DNA of 64,000 bases from assembly GCA_037176725.1 (NCBI GenBank), contig JAZBRS010000057.1, forward strand, positions 89,797,501-89,861,500. The letters are read 5' to 3'. Made by a program: the position numbers and the translations under genes. Within the stretch, counting starts at the first letter, position 1, and every line of letters starts with the position of its first letter. This document shows positions 11,160 to 23,800 of the stretch, one piece after another. The DNA is from Posidonia oceanica. Its lineage: Eukaryota > Streptophyta > Magnoliopsida > Alismatales > Posidoniaceae. The notes under the pieces are model-generated. The model did no database searches and was not told the origin of the DNA. It saw nothing but the letters and a program-made list of their open reading frames with translations.

Positions 11160-11861
11160 ATAGAGTGGCAAATTAGTGATGTTGATTACATTTCTGATAT
11201 GGGTTCATTGATGTAAAGAAAATTTGATAAATATTGGGATGTATGCAATTTGATTTTGTCTTTTGGATTAGTTATTGATCCTCGATACAAGTTGAAGTTT
11301 GTTAAGTATGCTTATCAAGAAATTTATGATGCATTGACTGATTCTTATATTGGAGTTGTCAACATGAAGCTACAAGATTTGTTTTCAGAATATGTAGATT
11401 CTTCAGATACACCAACGTATTGTACTGCATCTTATAGTCATGAAATGGTTGTTAAGAAAGGCACACAAACAAATTCTGGTTTTACTAGAGGATTTCTTTA
11501 ACACATCAAGAAGAAGACTAATGTTGCAATCAATGTTCAAAAAACAGAATTGGAGTGGTATTTGGAGGAAGAGTTGTTTCCCTTGAATCCTAATGATGAC
11601 CTACCATTTGATATTTTGCACTAGTGGAAGCATAATGTACCAAGATTTCCTTTTCTAGCAAAGATGACTAGTGATGCTTTAGCCATTCCTGTTTCAATAG
11701 TTACTTCTGAATCTGCTTTTAGTTGGGGACGTAGAATCATTGATGATACCCATTCTCAGTTGACTCCTGATATGATAGAGGCTTTAGTTGGCACAAAGTA
11801 TTGGTTGCCATCACTTTTTGAGAAATTATGTAAGTTAATTGCTAATACTACTTTATTTTGA
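11160..11861 (+). pseudogene. hAT transposase C-terminal fragment
   Basis: One frame read through three stops (near 11213, at 11499-11501 and near 11622) shows a RICESLEEPER-like hAT order: RKFDKYWDVCNL, then LVIDPRYKLKFV, then ELEWYLEEELFP, and the dimerisation region PRFPFLAKMTSDALAIP with SESAFSWGRRIIDD and LTPDMIEALV. No BED finger or catalytic core is present upstream, because element A ends at 11066. A transposase remnant, not a domesticated gene, given the stops. Its terminal inverted repeats were not found. Confidence 0.8.
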
Positions 11862-12699
11862 TTTTTGTTATACAATCAAACGTTATATCTATCAAATTTC
11901 CTTTGTTTTACTATTGATAGGCACCGACATCGTTGCTATTGATTGAGATTGGCTATTATTATTGTATTCTGAGTTGATTGAAAGTTTAAGCATAAGATAT
12001 CTAAGTATCTTTCAAAATTAATTCATTCATTTATTTTACTTTGAGCATAGTGTATATATATTCACTAATCAAGTTATTTTTTCTTTTGTAGGTGTGATTA
12101 ATAAGCATGAGACAAACCAAGGGTCAAGGAATTTAACAATATCATGTGCAAGAACTTTGATTTTTTGTCGTTGTATTTTTTAGCACAACTTAGAATATTT
12201 TGTTGTTTGTTTGTGTTTGAACTTATGTTATTATTTTTTATTTAAACATAACTTGAACATTTGTTATTTATTTGTGTTTGAACTTTTGGTCCATTTATGT
12301 CGATGAAGAATTGAAATTATGATTAGTTCTTGTTTGAAGAAACTTTGTAATTATAATTTATGATTTATGGTTAACACTTATTGAATTATTATTGTCGATA
12401 TTTGATTACCATGTTGTTTACATTTACTTTCTGTAAAAACAGATTATATATTTATTGAATAGTATTCACTAAATAATTAAATTATTATTTTACAATTATA
12501 AATTAATTATTTATAGATTTATAATATTTATATTTCAAATATTTCGAATAAATATTTATTAATATTTAATACAGATACTCCGACGACGAATGTCAAAATT
12601 AACTTGCGTACGAATTTTTGAATTGGAATTCGGACATCGAGAGAATCACTTCGTTACACCCCCATGTACATGTAGTATTCCTGCACTAGCTCAAACCCC
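11862..12699 (+). other. AT-rich intergenic DNA and probable PORR gene promoter
   Basis: Strongly AT-rich to about 12560, where a GC-richer stretch begins. No gene or repeat was recognised. TATTTATA-like runs at 12520-12560 could serve as TATA elements for the gene at 12700. An in-frame ATG at 12664 is closed by a TAG at 12673. Confidence 0.4.
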
Positions 12700-14175
12700 A
12701 TGTCGTCGTTGTCGTCTATCTCTACCTCAAGGTGGCGAGGGGTGTCGAGCCTGAAGGTAGCCTGGCGCCGCGACCCCGCCCTCGACGCCGCCATCACCGC
12801 CGACAAGAAGTACCGCCTCTGCTCCCGCATTGTCCGTGAGGTCCTCGGCGAGCCCCGCCGCGCCATCGCCGTCCGGTACCTCGAGAACCGCCGCGAGAGG
12901 CTCGGCCTCTCCCTCAGGGTCAGGACCTTCCTCTCCCGCTACCCGACGCTCTTCGAGGTCTACCAGGACCGCATTGTCAAACCCAACGGCAGCAGCAGCA
13001 ACAGCGCTCAGGAGGTCCCTTTCCTCAGGCCCTCCATCTGTTTGACGGAATTCCTCAGCGAGGAGAGGAGGGTGAGGGAGGAGAACGAAGGGGTTGTCGT
13101 TGGTAAGATTTGTAAGCTTCTCATGATGTCGAGGGATCGGGCCGTTAGTGCCGAGAAGCTCAACAATGTCAAGAGGGATTTCGGCTTCCCTGATGACTTC
13201 TTGACCAGTGTGCTGCCAAGGTATGTACTTTTTCTAGCAGTCACATGTTGATGACTTTCCGAATCGTATTTGGAAGTTAACTTTTGCAGCTGGACTTTCT
13301 TTCGTTGTTATAAAATTCACTGAAATGACACTATTATGTATGTTCCATGGTAAGTGGCTATTCTGATGCCAAATTATATTTCTATCTACTATAGCATGGG
13401 ATTATTAGATCAGGCTGGTTTTTCAGACTGCGTTATGCAGTAGTTATGTCAAATGCCTGAATTTATGATTTGGGTATTAGAATTCTTGCTTTTTTTTTCA
13501 AACAGGTACCCTGAGTTTTTCAGGTTGGTTGGTGGTGGCTCAGGGACATCGTTTGTGGAGCTTGTGTCGTGGAATGACAAGTTTGCCAAGTCAGTTATTG
13601 AGACAAGAGCGGAGGAGGAGGCAGAGCTAACTGGTATTAGGATGAGGCCCAATTTCGTGGTTCGGCTTCCGGCTGGGTTTTTCTTGAGGAGGGAGATGCG
13701 GGAGTGGGTGAGGGACTGGTTGGAGATGCCTTACATTTCACCTTATGCTGATGCCTCAACATTGGAAAGGGCTTCACCACAGATGGAGAAGAGGATGGTG
13801 GGGGTTCTTCATGAGGTTTTGTCGCTCACCGTGCTAAGGAGAACACCCGTCCCTACTGTTGGCAAGTTCAAGGAAGAGTATCTGTTGTCAAATGAGTTTG
13901 GGAGTGCATTCACAAGGCATCCAGGGATATTCTATGTGTCATTGAAGGGTGGGATCAAGACAGCAGTGCTGAGAGAGGCCTACCGGAATGGGGTGCTTGT
14001 TGACAGGGACCCACTGCTAGAGATAAAGGACAAGTTCATGGAGTTAGTGGAGGAGGGGCATCAACAGTGGTTGGAACAGATGAGGCTGAAAAGAGAGGCT
14101 ATGAAGAAAGAAACAGAGATGACAATAGTGAGAGACACCGAATCATCTGACCAGGAGTATAGTGAATCAACATGA
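12700..14175 (+). CDS. PORR-domain organellar RNA-binding protein, two exons
   Basis: Exon 1 is 12700-13220 and exon 2 is 13506-14175, joined at CCAAG/GTATGT...AACAG/GTACC to give 396 residues. The family (PORR, formerly DUF860; maize WTF1 is the founder) binds organellar group II intron RNA and aids splicing. Seen: an acid-free, Ser/Arg-rich N-terminus of about 25 residues (likely organellar presequence), then family landmarks in order: RTFLSRYPTLFEVY, LMMSRDRAVSAEKL, DFGFPDDFL, YPEFFRLV, ALVRRLPAGF-like VVRLPAGFF, MPYISPYAD, FGSAFTRHPGIFYVSLKGG and REAYRNGVLVDRDPLL. A Lys/Glu-rich tail closes it. The start is the first ATG after an in-frame stop at 12673. Exon 1 is much more GC-rich than exon 2. 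Mitochondrial versus plastid targeting cannot be decided. No stop or frameshift was seen. Confidence 0.9.
13221..13505 (+). other. Intron of the PORR gene
   Basis: GT-AG intron of 285 bases, with donor GTATGT and acceptor after a T-rich tract (TTTTTTTTCAAACAG). It splits the Arg codon before YPEFF, so the splice restores the conserved PRYPEFFRL sequence. Confidence 0.9.
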
Positions 14176-16944
14176 ATTTGACTTGTGAGATATCGAGATA
14201 AATTGTTCAAGGTTGGCATCCCTGATTCTGTCATGAATGATCCATGTAAAGACAGACCATCATCATCGTACTATAGCATGTGAGAGTCACAGGATACAAA
14301 ATATGTCTTTTTATGTATTCTTCCGAAGCCTCCACCTCACTGAACAAGCTACCGCCATTTCAGTGGATAAGCCATCATTACGTACCGTAACTGACTTCTT
14401 CAAATGCAACTTGTGCCTATCTGATATCAGTTGTCTAAATGTCGATAAATACATTTGTTTCTGTTGATAATTAAATTTAAAGTCTTAAAAGTTGAAATAT
14501 CCTTGCAAGCTTGTTAAACTTTGAACCAATTATATTACAATTGCTTGAGGCCATTTGTTTCTTTTCCTTTATGCAGTGTTTGCTGTACAGCTAGGAAGGA
14601 AGGTTCTTTTTCTGTATGGGAAATCAAATTGCTGGAAGATTGTCTACAAGGTACCCATAGATATGTGTAGGTGGTTGTCAGATCTCTGACGATTTCAACA
14701 CGTATGCCACAACCAGCTTAATTATTCTTTTCTGAAAATTTCCCATCAAGCTCATTGAGCTATATAAGTACATATAGCATGCAGCCAACATGATTGCATG
14801 TATCAGATTTTAAATATCATTTTTTTAACCTTACTAGAGATAACACCTTGATCTACACAACAACCACCATTCCATGACCCACTATGTGTGGGCAACATGA
14901 ATCCTCTCACTCCATTTATTTCTATCCATTGTTACATCCTCTGTAAGGTGTGGCTGTAAGTCTTACACTTGGTTGGCATTATAAGTTTTACACTTTCTGC
15001 CAACCTAGCACAACCTTCCTTAACCCAGGCTTGGGACCAACTATACTAAAAGTAATACCATAGTGAACCCTTGATCTTTAGGTCCCAAATATGTTTGAAT
15101 TTCAGCTGTTTATCTTAAGCATTTCTTAATTAATATAAGATAAGTACTCTTGTAAGCATGAAGTTGAGAAGCTGGACAATGAGATAGAGAAGAAGATGCT
15201 ATATCAGATTTAGATTTTTCTTTAAAAAGAGAAGTAAAGGAGGGTGCAAACAACCAACATGATAATATATGGATTAATACAAAGTTACGAAACCATTCTT
15301 TGCTTTAATGATTAGTATGTTCCTTAATCATGTTTACGAATAGAATTATCTTACATGCTTAATCATTACCTATTATTTACTCTATTTATTAGTTTGTGGA
15401 ATTTAAGTAGATTTAGGTGACGACACTTGCTTCCATGATTTTGTGACAACTTAGTATTCAAAGTTTCCAAATTACCAAAGTCGTACATAATTTTTACATT
15501 CCTAAAACACGTACGATTTCAAAGCCCTATGTTGCTTTATTCTGTCCTTCTATTCCTTGCAACTACCACTATTATCCCTTCACAATAGAAAATGGAATTC
15601 ACCTTTTGTTTTGTGGTATTTAAGTAAATGAGCTCGTGAGAATATTTTTATGAATTTCCTGTACATATAGGATTAAAAACATTAAAAAAATTAATTTTTA
15701 AACTTCAGTGAAGTCTACAAGCAAACTACTCCTTTTTGAGTCTCTTTAGTATAAGGTTCTGAATAAGTTGTAGTCTTTTCCTCTTATCATCCCCTTACTC
15801 TCTCCGAAGAATAACATTTTTAATTAGGTCCGAGGCTATAAAAGGTCTTCACCTTAGTTGGGTTTTTTATATCAAAAAACATATATAGTTTTCATCTGTT
15901 ATAATCTTAAAAATTCTATAAATTGAATTGCATCAAATAATTCCCACTCGACAAAAGTGGGATTCTTGTTTGGGATAAGCTTGTGTTGGCAGTTTTGAGA
16001 ATTCAGAGAAGGTAGTGATTTTACACCTTACAAACAAAAATTTCTATTGATCTCAAATATGTAACACTCAAGATTTAGTTTAATTCATATCTGTTTTTAA
16101 GGACATGAATATACACATTTCAAATCCAGATGATATCTTTATTTGTACTATGAAGATATGGATATGGTAAATACTTATATCCATACCATAGCTGATCTGT
16201 TCACATCCCTAGCCTTAAACCATGTTTGGCCTTCCAAAACTGAGTGAACTAGATAATACTGTTTTCTCTTTCATATGTTTTCAAAAATTTCCTATATCAT
16301 TTAGTTTTTCCTATGAAAGCACTTGGTGCACCTCTGAAATTGGAATTTGATTAATTTCACAGTTCAAATGTTGATACATGTGGTATTTGCTTGATAACTT
16401 GCTTATGATGATAATTACTTCAATTCTCATTGTACATCAAGGTCTTGTGATATTCATTAGCATATGCTTAATTTGTAGTATTGTTAAATAATCATGACAT
16501 ATATTGTTCAGTTATATAGTTAGAGAGCATTTTATAACAAGATTAAAAAAAATAGAAAAGTTGACACTGATCAATTGAATAATTGAATTATTTGGCAGCT
16601 AATCATCGCGGTTGTTGCCCAACTTGTGTCCAACTGGCCAACTTTGATCTCCTGGTTCACCTCATAGTTGTCATTGTGATTAAACTTGGTAAAGGCAGGG
16701 AACATACATAGTGAATGTCTAATGTTGCACTGACCGACTCTCCTCTCCCTTTCCATGATCGCATTCAATAACCTATGAAGCTCACCTGTACTCAGGTTTG
16801 TTACCTCCGTTATTGAAATGTATAATCTGTGAATTGTTACTTTTTTTTCTGAAATTTGTGTAGTATGTGAAAATCTGTGCTTAGAATTGTTGCCTTATTG
16901 TGGAAAGATCTTATTCGACATGGTTCTTTTTCTTGTTGCACTTA
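14176..16944. other. AT-rich intergenic DNA downstream of the PORR gene
   Basis: The first 300-400 bases are probably 3' UTR. A TTATGCAG/TGTTTGC site at 14573-14579 could be an acceptor of a 3' UTR intron. Nothing else was recognised: short frames only and no tandem array. Confidence 0.4.
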
Positions 16945-17404
16945 GGATCTGTTTGGAATCACTTTTATTCAGATTCTGCTATTAGTTTTTAGTAGAAGCT
17001 GAAAAAAACCTAAAAGTAGTTTCAAACGGGTATTTGCCATTCAACTTCTCTCAAAAGTTCCAATATTTAGATAGACAATCCATGTGTATTTTTGTATAGT
17101 GTTGGTGGAAAGAAGCTTTTGGTAGAAGTTGGAGAAAATAGCACCATAATGTCTTTAATATCATTGTTCTTTTTAAACATTTACTTTAAAATACAATTAC
17201 TATTAATAATCTATGCTACTAATTCTTGTACTTTAAAGTAATTGGAGTATTACTAGAAGTTAGTTTCTATTAATAGGTCTTTTCTTTCTCAAACAAAATT
17301 CTAGAAATAATTCAAAATTTAGTTTCTATAAAAACTCTCAGAAGCTAGTTTTTGAAAATAATTTAAAATCTAATTTTTAGGTTTAAGAGGCTCCAAACGG
17401 ATCC
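16945..17404. mobile_element. Tourist-like MITE (PIF/Harbinger type), 460 bp
   Basis: Termini GGATCTGTTTGGA and (reverse complement of the right end) GGATCCGTTTGGA form an inverted repeat with one mismatch. A TTA target duplication lies on both sides (16942-16944 and 17405-17407). TTA targets and GG...GTTTGG ends are typical of PIF/Harbinger MITEs. No coding capacity. Confidence 0.85.
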
Positions 17405-17689
17405 TTAGTAACAAATATCTTTTCCTCTCAAAAAGTAATGAATGTCTTTCCACATTGGGACCGTAGCGAGTCCATTGATTATTGGATTCACAAGTAGAGG
17501 AGATTAACCTTTCTCTAAAAAAAAAAAGAAAAACAAAAACCAGTAGAGGACATTAAATATCTGGTGCATCCGACTGTGTCTATGGGTCTTCAGAGGGATC
17601 ATTGCAGAAAACCTCTATATTTTATGTAGTTGTTTCATTCTATGCTCCAATTTGTTATAATATAAAGAATCACCCTTTGATTGCAGTTT

Positions 17690-17850
17690 AATATGAATAA
17701 TTGCAAACTGATTTGTTTAGTGTCATATGTTTTAATAATTGCATAGTAGATTGTGTCGTGTTATATGTTTGAATAACTGCGAAGTGGTTTATGTCAGTAT
17801 CATATGTATGAATAATTGCGAAGTGGTTTGTTTCATCTTATATGTTTGCA
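17690..17850. repeat. 38-39-bp tandem repeat, four units
   Basis: The landmark AATAATTGC or AATAACTGC recurs at about 17700, 17738, 17776 and 17815, followed by AAGTGGTTT-like and CATATGT-like sequence. A short minisatellite with no coding function seen. Confidence 0.65.
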
Positions 17851-18023
17851 TTTGGATAAATATTCCATTCCTCGTTGAGTCCGGCCTACCTATATATTTC
17901 AATAGTTCTGTGCCACTCTCAAGAAAGCAATGATACGATTTGCGTCAAAAGTTTTTCTTCAGAAATCACAAGGCTTTGATCAACACAAGCAACTTGAAGA
18001 GCCCATGGAAGAAATAGAAGGTA

Positions 18024-19146
18024 GTTAATTATTTGATGGTATCTTGTATTATCATTGATTTTCTTTTCAATATTTTATACTTCAAAACACATCACTTTGG
18101 TACTTTAAATATTAATCGTCAATTACTTTAATACTGTTATTAGTGGGAGTATGTTTTATAATAAAATTTGAACGAAAATACCTTTGAGGTTGTATTCTTT
18201 ATTCTTCTCCATTTTTTCCTCTTTTTTTTTTCATTTCTTCACTTTGCTATTTTGAACTTTTGTAGTGAATCACTTTGGTACGTCCATGAATGGAAGTGGG
18301 TTTTACAATAATTCATGAATGAAAATACTCTTTACGTTATATCTTTTCTTTTTCTTTATTTCTTCTTCTTACATTTTTTTTGTTAGATTAAAGTGATTTT
18401 TAGCAGGATTGATGATTGATATTGTAATGTATCTAATATATGTATTTTTCAATTGAATCAATGAAATTTTTTTATCATAAAGTAATGAATGAATATTGTG
18501 TATTGTTTTACTTTATTTTCTTGTAAATGAAGTTACTACTGTCACTAACATTCCAAAAATCAAGTTTTGAATTTAAATTCCTGTCTTAACACATAAAATT
18601 CTGGACAGGGATTTAGATTTAAAGTTTGATTTTTGGAATATTAGTGATAGTAGAAGTTATTATCTTCATTTACAAGAAAATAAAGTAAAATAATACATAA
18701 AATTCATTCATCGATTCAATTGAAATATATATATATTGGATATATTACAACACTAATCATCAATCCTGTTAAAAATCACTTCAATCTAAAAAAAAAGTGA
18801 TAAGAAAAGAAAAAGAAATGAAGAAGAAGTGATATAAAGTTACAGTTATTTTTATCCACAAATTATTATAAAACTCACTACCACTTACGAAAGTACTAAA
18901 GTAATTGATTGTAAAATTGATTGTAAAAGTTTAATGTACAATAATGATGAAATGAAGAAATAGAAAAGAGTAAGGAATATAACATTAGGAGTATTTTTGT
19001 TCAAAAGTTTTTATAAAACATACTTCCACTAACGGAAGTATTAAAGTGATTGATAGTAAAAGTTTAAGATATCAAAGTGATGTGTTTTGAAGTACAGTAT
19101 TAAATTGAACATCAGTGATAGTACAAGATACTATCAAGTAATTAAC
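18024..19146. mobile_element. Foldback element: about 560-bp inverted repeat arms
   Basis: The left arm (18024-about 18585) and right arm (about 18595-19146) are reverse complements over nearly their whole length, with scattered mismatches and small gaps. Matching landmarks are GTTAATTA at the outer ends, CTTCAAAACACATCACTTTG and AAGTATGTTTTAT. The axis lies in the AATCAAGTTTTGAATTT / AAAGTTTGATTTTTGG stretch near 18590. No ORF and no clear target duplication. The transcript would fold into a very long hairpin. Confidence 0.8.
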
Positions 19147-20570
19147 TTATTTTTTTTTAAAAGTTCTGCATGTATTGGGATTCGAATATGTAATCTCTCA
19201 GTTGGAGTATTAGTCATATACCAAATGGATTATACTTTGTTTAATTGAAAAGTAATGTAGTTGTGAGTGCATGTAGCTAACATGATTGTATATACTCTAT
19301 TTTCTCTTCTTTTTTTTATTTTTTAAGTAAACTTCGACTCCAACAAATGTAAAATTAAAGAATGTTGTTGTTTATGAACTGAACTACAAGATGTACGTTA
19401 TGATGTTCAAAATTTGAAAAATACAAGCAAAATGGATATAGTCACATACAAGCCCAAGTCACTATTCCAGAAATTGCATCTTCGAAAGAGTCATTCTAAT
19501 TATTTTATGAGTTGTTAGAAATTTCCAGACGATGTTGAAGTATTGAAGTTTGATGCTATGTCGTGACATTTACAATATTACCCATTGAGGTCGTGGGTCT
19601 ATTTTATTTTTTTTCGTTTTTTTAAAAAGTATCCTTGTGTATTGAACTATCATACTATAAAGTTCTTGTAAATATCACGATCCTTCAACTAATAGCCTTA
19701 GGTTTTAGTAAAATTCAATGGTTGAACTTAAATATTTTAATCCTTTTTTGAAGATAGCTAAGTTGATAGGAACTCTTTGTGATACTGTATAAGAGCTCAA
19801 ATCCTTGATATTACGCATAATAATATTGGTGTTGTGGAATTCAAACTCTTTTGACCTTTTGTAAAAGTACAAGGGGAGCTTACCACTTGTCCAAGAGACT
19901 GTAGATAAATACTTAATCAATGTTTTAAAAAAATGGAAAACAACCTTAGTATGAATCGAGTTTCTAAACATTTTTTGAACTAATGAGGTTTAAATAGGTG
20001 TTTAATGAAAATAATGGTTGACACTAAAAAAAATAACTGAATAACAACATGCTTGCAGTCAAACAACATTCATCAAATTATCTCAATATATAAAATTATC
20101 ATTCAAACACAAGTAACTTAATTCAAAACACATAACTTGAACATATATAGTTATCATTCAACCATGAGTAATTTAATTCAAAAACATAAATTAATTAACT
20201 AAATAAGTAACATATATAAGTAAGCAACTAAATACCTAGGAATCAAATTTTGTCAATGACAACAAATCAACATCATACTACCAAAAAGTCTTCTTTAGAA
20301 AATAATGATTGAAAAATGACCCATTTTTACTCACAAAACGTCTCCTTAAACAAACCAAACTTATTTGAATAAGCGTTTAAAGTTTATCCATTTAAAGACC
20401 ATGTAAGTGCAAAACAAAATGGTACCATGTAAAAAACGTTTAAATGTCGTTTAAATCATCATTATTTCGATTGTTTTGGAACAATGGTTCTAATGACTAA
20501 AAATAAAAACTTAAAAGTTTAGCAATTAAAGTATGTTGTAGACAATAAAATAGGTTAAAAGATTGTAGAG
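19147..20570. other. AT-rich intergenic DNA
   Basis: No gene, array or element end was recognised. Short frames such as 19705-19971 on the minus strand have low-complexity AT-driven content. Confidence 0.4.
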
Positions 20571-20573
20571 TTA

Positions 20574-21571
20574 GGTGGTGTTTGGTAAATTGGTAAATAA
20601 GTGTAGAAAAATAAGTGTTGAAAATAAGCACTTATTACTTATTTAAGAGCTACTAATTATGTTTGGCAATCACTAATTGATGTGCATCTTGTTTGGTAAA
20701 AATAAAAAGTATAACATTTTTGTCCTTAATCTCTAAAGAAATTCAAAATAACAATTACCAAAATAATATATAAGAAAACCCTCATAAATATATTTATTTA
20801 CACATACACCCTCATAAATTCATATGTATACACATCTACTCCTATAAAATCATAACCTTTACACATAAAATATGTAGTTGTATGTACAAAATGATAAATG
20901 ATATATATGTAATATGTTATAATTCTATTAGACTAAAAATATACCATCAAAACACTTTTTTATTTGAATTATGGACTTACATATAAATTTTTCTAAAACA
21001 ATGAATGATAATGTGATTTTTGCAATTGTAAATTATATTGAGCTAAAATATAGGTTCATAAAAATGAGCAGTTGTTACAAACCTATTTTGATAATAAATA
21101 ATTTTAAAAACCTTTTATAAATCATTAGACATAGATGTAATTTCACTAAAAAAGTGTGGATTAAGATAATTACTATATTATTAAAAATATATAGGAAAAT
21201 ATAATTTTATCATTATGATAGATTAAAATGTAACTTTTACACAGATTTTCACAAAATATGGGCTTTTTTGTAAATTATCCAGCAAAGGGTGATATGGTAA
21301 AAAGCACATTATTATTTTGTAAAAATGTATATTAATTATAGGACAAAATATTTATGTTTTTGAGTCGAAATCAAATGATATAGATGGTATTTGAAATTAT
21401 CTTAATCACTTAAGTTTAAGTGGTAAAAATAAACAAGATGAGATCACTTATGAAATTTCACTTATTTTAATGACTGCTAATGGATAAGTCTTATCCATTA
21501 ATAGTTAACCAAACACGTCAATTGCTTATTTAAGCAATAAGTACTTAAATAAGTGGTTATCAAAAAAGCCC
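20574..21571. mobile_element. Long PIF/Harbinger-like MITE, about 1 kb
   Basis: Left end GGTGGTGTTTGGTAA and right end (reverse complement) GGGCTTTTTTGATAACC are imperfect inverted repeats. Subterminal ATAAGT/ACTTAT repeats extend the pairing inward. TTA duplications flank both ends (20571-20573 and 21572-21574). The interior is AT-rich without coding frames. Confidence 0.65.
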
Positions 21572-21651
21572 TTAGATATTAAATTAAAAAACTATAATTA
21601 AGAAAAACATGATCCTTAATCTATATTAATGTGGTAATACAATAAGAACTC

Positions 21652-22112
21652 TTGATAGTTATAAAATCTACGATTCACTTTAAAATAGTATTTAAACTAG
21701 CGCTAGTTAAGAACAAACTCACCAACTACCAACTAGGGTTCATTTGTTTAAGGATATTCTCACCGATTCCTAAAGAGTTTGCAACACATGCATTGCATAA
21801 TTCAACGAAGAAGATTTTGTATCTCTTCAACTAAATTTTTGATCCTGATCAGTAGAATCCCCGTTTGAATATTTCTTTGCTTCCAATGGTAGTTACAAAA
21901 TCTACGGTTCATTTTAAAATAGTATTTAAACTTGTGCTAGTTAAGAACAAACTCACTAACTAGGGTTTGTTTGTTTAGGGATATTCTTATCCATTCCTAA
22001 AGAGTTTGCAACGCATGTGTTGCATAATTCAACATACAAGATTTTGAATTTCTTCAACTAAAATTTTGATCCTCATGGATAGAATCCCCGTTTGAATATT
22101 TCTTCGCTTCCA
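21652..22112 (+). repeat. Tandem duplication, two copies about 234 bp apart
   Basis: AAAATCTACGATTCA at 21663 recurs as AAAATCTACGGTTCA at 21897. Both copies share GTATTTAAACT, TAGTTAAGAACAAACTC, AAAGAGTTTGCAAC and TTGAATATTTCTT before ending in GCTTCCAAT. The second copy runs straight into the LINE fragment, so the unit probably belongs to that element. Confidence 0.8.
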
Positions 22113-22123
22113 ATATTATTATT

Positions 22124-22375
22124 AGACAAGGAGAACATCTATCTCTATTTTTAGTGATTGTCGCAAATACGCACATATACAACATACTTAACCTTGGACG
22201 AAGGAACAATCTTTTCAAAGATATTTCTTTCTCAAGTAATGGTTCATCGATTCTCAACATTCAATATGTTGATGATATTTTTATTTTTCTTGAATCCTTT
22301 GAACATAACGTAATTATTCTCACTAGAATTTTATGTTGCTTCCGATTACATCTACCTTTAAAAATCTATTTCGAC
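22124..22375 (+). pseudogene. LINE (non-LTR) reverse transcriptase fragment
   Basis: Begins RQGEHLSLFLVIVANTHI, matching the RQGDPLSP-type motif of plant L1 reverse transcriptases. NIQYVDDIFIFLESFEHN follows, with the catalytic YxDD box (YVDD), then a degraded segment where the SGLKIN motif would be. Only about 80 residues of the palm domain remain. No endonuclease or poly-A tail was found. Confidence 0.7.
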
Positions 22376-22949
22376 TACTTCTCTTTCTGGAGTCGGCACT
22401 ATCGCGCATGTGCATGGGATTTGTTAGTCTCGTTCCTTCATTGTTTTGCACTCGTCCATACGTTTGTTTTGCTCTTCATTTGCCTCTTGCATGTCACCAC
22501 AATGAATTGGTTTTGCACTAATTCTTTTGTCTTTTCACAAAGAGTTCATGTACTTGTTTGCATTCTAATTTAGACTCGACTTATCAGTGTGAATGCTTGC
22601 TGGTTTTTTCGTTTTGAATCATGCTTTGTGTTTTGTTTTGCCGTTGTGTTTGGATCCATATATACAGTTATTTTCTGATCTGATTTGATCACTTAGTGCT
22701 TTGGATATGTCTCTACCTCTTTTCATATGTTTCTTGGAACGTTGGTCTATTGAGGATATACAAACAGTATACAACACATAGTATACAGGCACCTTTTTCT
22801 CTCAACATTATCCGTTTTTATTTTTATTTTTGAAAAGGAGAAACATCTCCAGGCTTAGATTAAACTGTCCAAAAGGATGCAATTACAGATGGGAGTGAAA
22901 GATGTCCAAAAGATCTCCAGGCTCAGTTTTGTCCACTTCTTTGCACCTT
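22376..22949. other. Unassigned stretch before the Copia gag
   Basis: Moderately GC-balanced with no recognised protein. A TATATA box near 22660 and the sequence TTTTTCTCTCAACA near 22790-22804 could be the U3 and end of a Copia LTR belonging to the gag that follows, but no matching second LTR or primer-binding site is visible. Confidence 0.3.
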
Positions 22950-23420
22950 TGATCTCCTAATCATCGTCGATGGGAGTGAAAGATGTCCTTCACCCACCAT
23001 CTCTACCATTGATCCTACACCCAATCAAGCCTATGCTTATCATGGGTTCCAAAAGATCAAATACTTCTCAGCTGGCTACTCTCATCTCACTCTGAGGATA
23101 TCTTCTCTGAAATGGTCACATATGACACATCCTTTTACGTGTGGACTACACTCAAGCAAGCCTTTGGTGCACCTTCTCACACTAGTCTTCTCCAGTTATC
23201 TATTTATCTATCCAGTTGCAGAATCTGAAGAAGGGTAAGGGTGGCCTCTCTGTTGTTAGCTTCCTTCGAAAATCTAAGTGCATCATCTATGAACTTGCCA
23301 CTTCCGGTTGATCAGCCTCTCTCCACCGTTGCATTCAACGCTGTTATCTTCAACAACTTGGGACCAGACTTTAGTGAATATTGAATGCCATGTGCTGCAG
23401 GGCATTCACAGATTCGTCCC
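22950..23420 (+). pseudogene. gag: Copia (Ale-like) gag, N-terminal part
   Basis: Frame-broken but recognisable UBN2-type gag: a NQAYAYHGF-like segment, SSHSEDIFSEMVTYDTSF, then VWTTLKQAFGAPSHTSLLQL, KKGKGGLSVVSFLRKSKCI, and NNLGPDFSEY in another frame. It resumes at 28960 after about 5.5 kb of other DNA, so it marks the outermost host element of the nest. Confidence 0.7.
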
Positions 23421-23725
23421 CTATAAGTATCCTGAACAAACCAAAGAGAATGCCATTACTTGTTTGGTGTAGGACTTAAAAAAGAGTGGAGATATAAGAT
23501 TAGGACGAAGATAATGACAAAGTCTTGGTAGTTTGTTCAAAGAATGCCATGACTAGAACAAACAAGTAATAAGGCGAACCCAGAATCATAGGAAATGCTT
23601 GATGCACATGATTACAATCACATAGTGTGAATCTTCTATCGCAAGAAGTGATACACTCTGGGTTGATAAAAAAGCAAAATAGTGACCATCAAGTCTTAAA
23701 ATAAAAGATTACCAGTTAAAGAACT

Positions 23726-23800
23726 TCAGTCCCTGGTTGCAACAGTTTCATTTGACTCTCTTACATTAGCCTCCCAAAGGACATCTTCGTCATTTTCCAT
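23726..23800 (-). pseudogene. Exon-like block of unknown origin
   Basis: After a TTACCAG acceptor on the minus strand it reads MENDEDVLWEANVRESNETV and stops after four more residues. It could be a terminal exon captured with the other fragments. Not recognised. Confidence 0.25.

Noticed and set aside
11160..11861. Domesticated hAT-derived gene of the DAYSLEEPER type
   Set aside because: Three in-frame stops and no N-terminal half; reads as a dead transposon.
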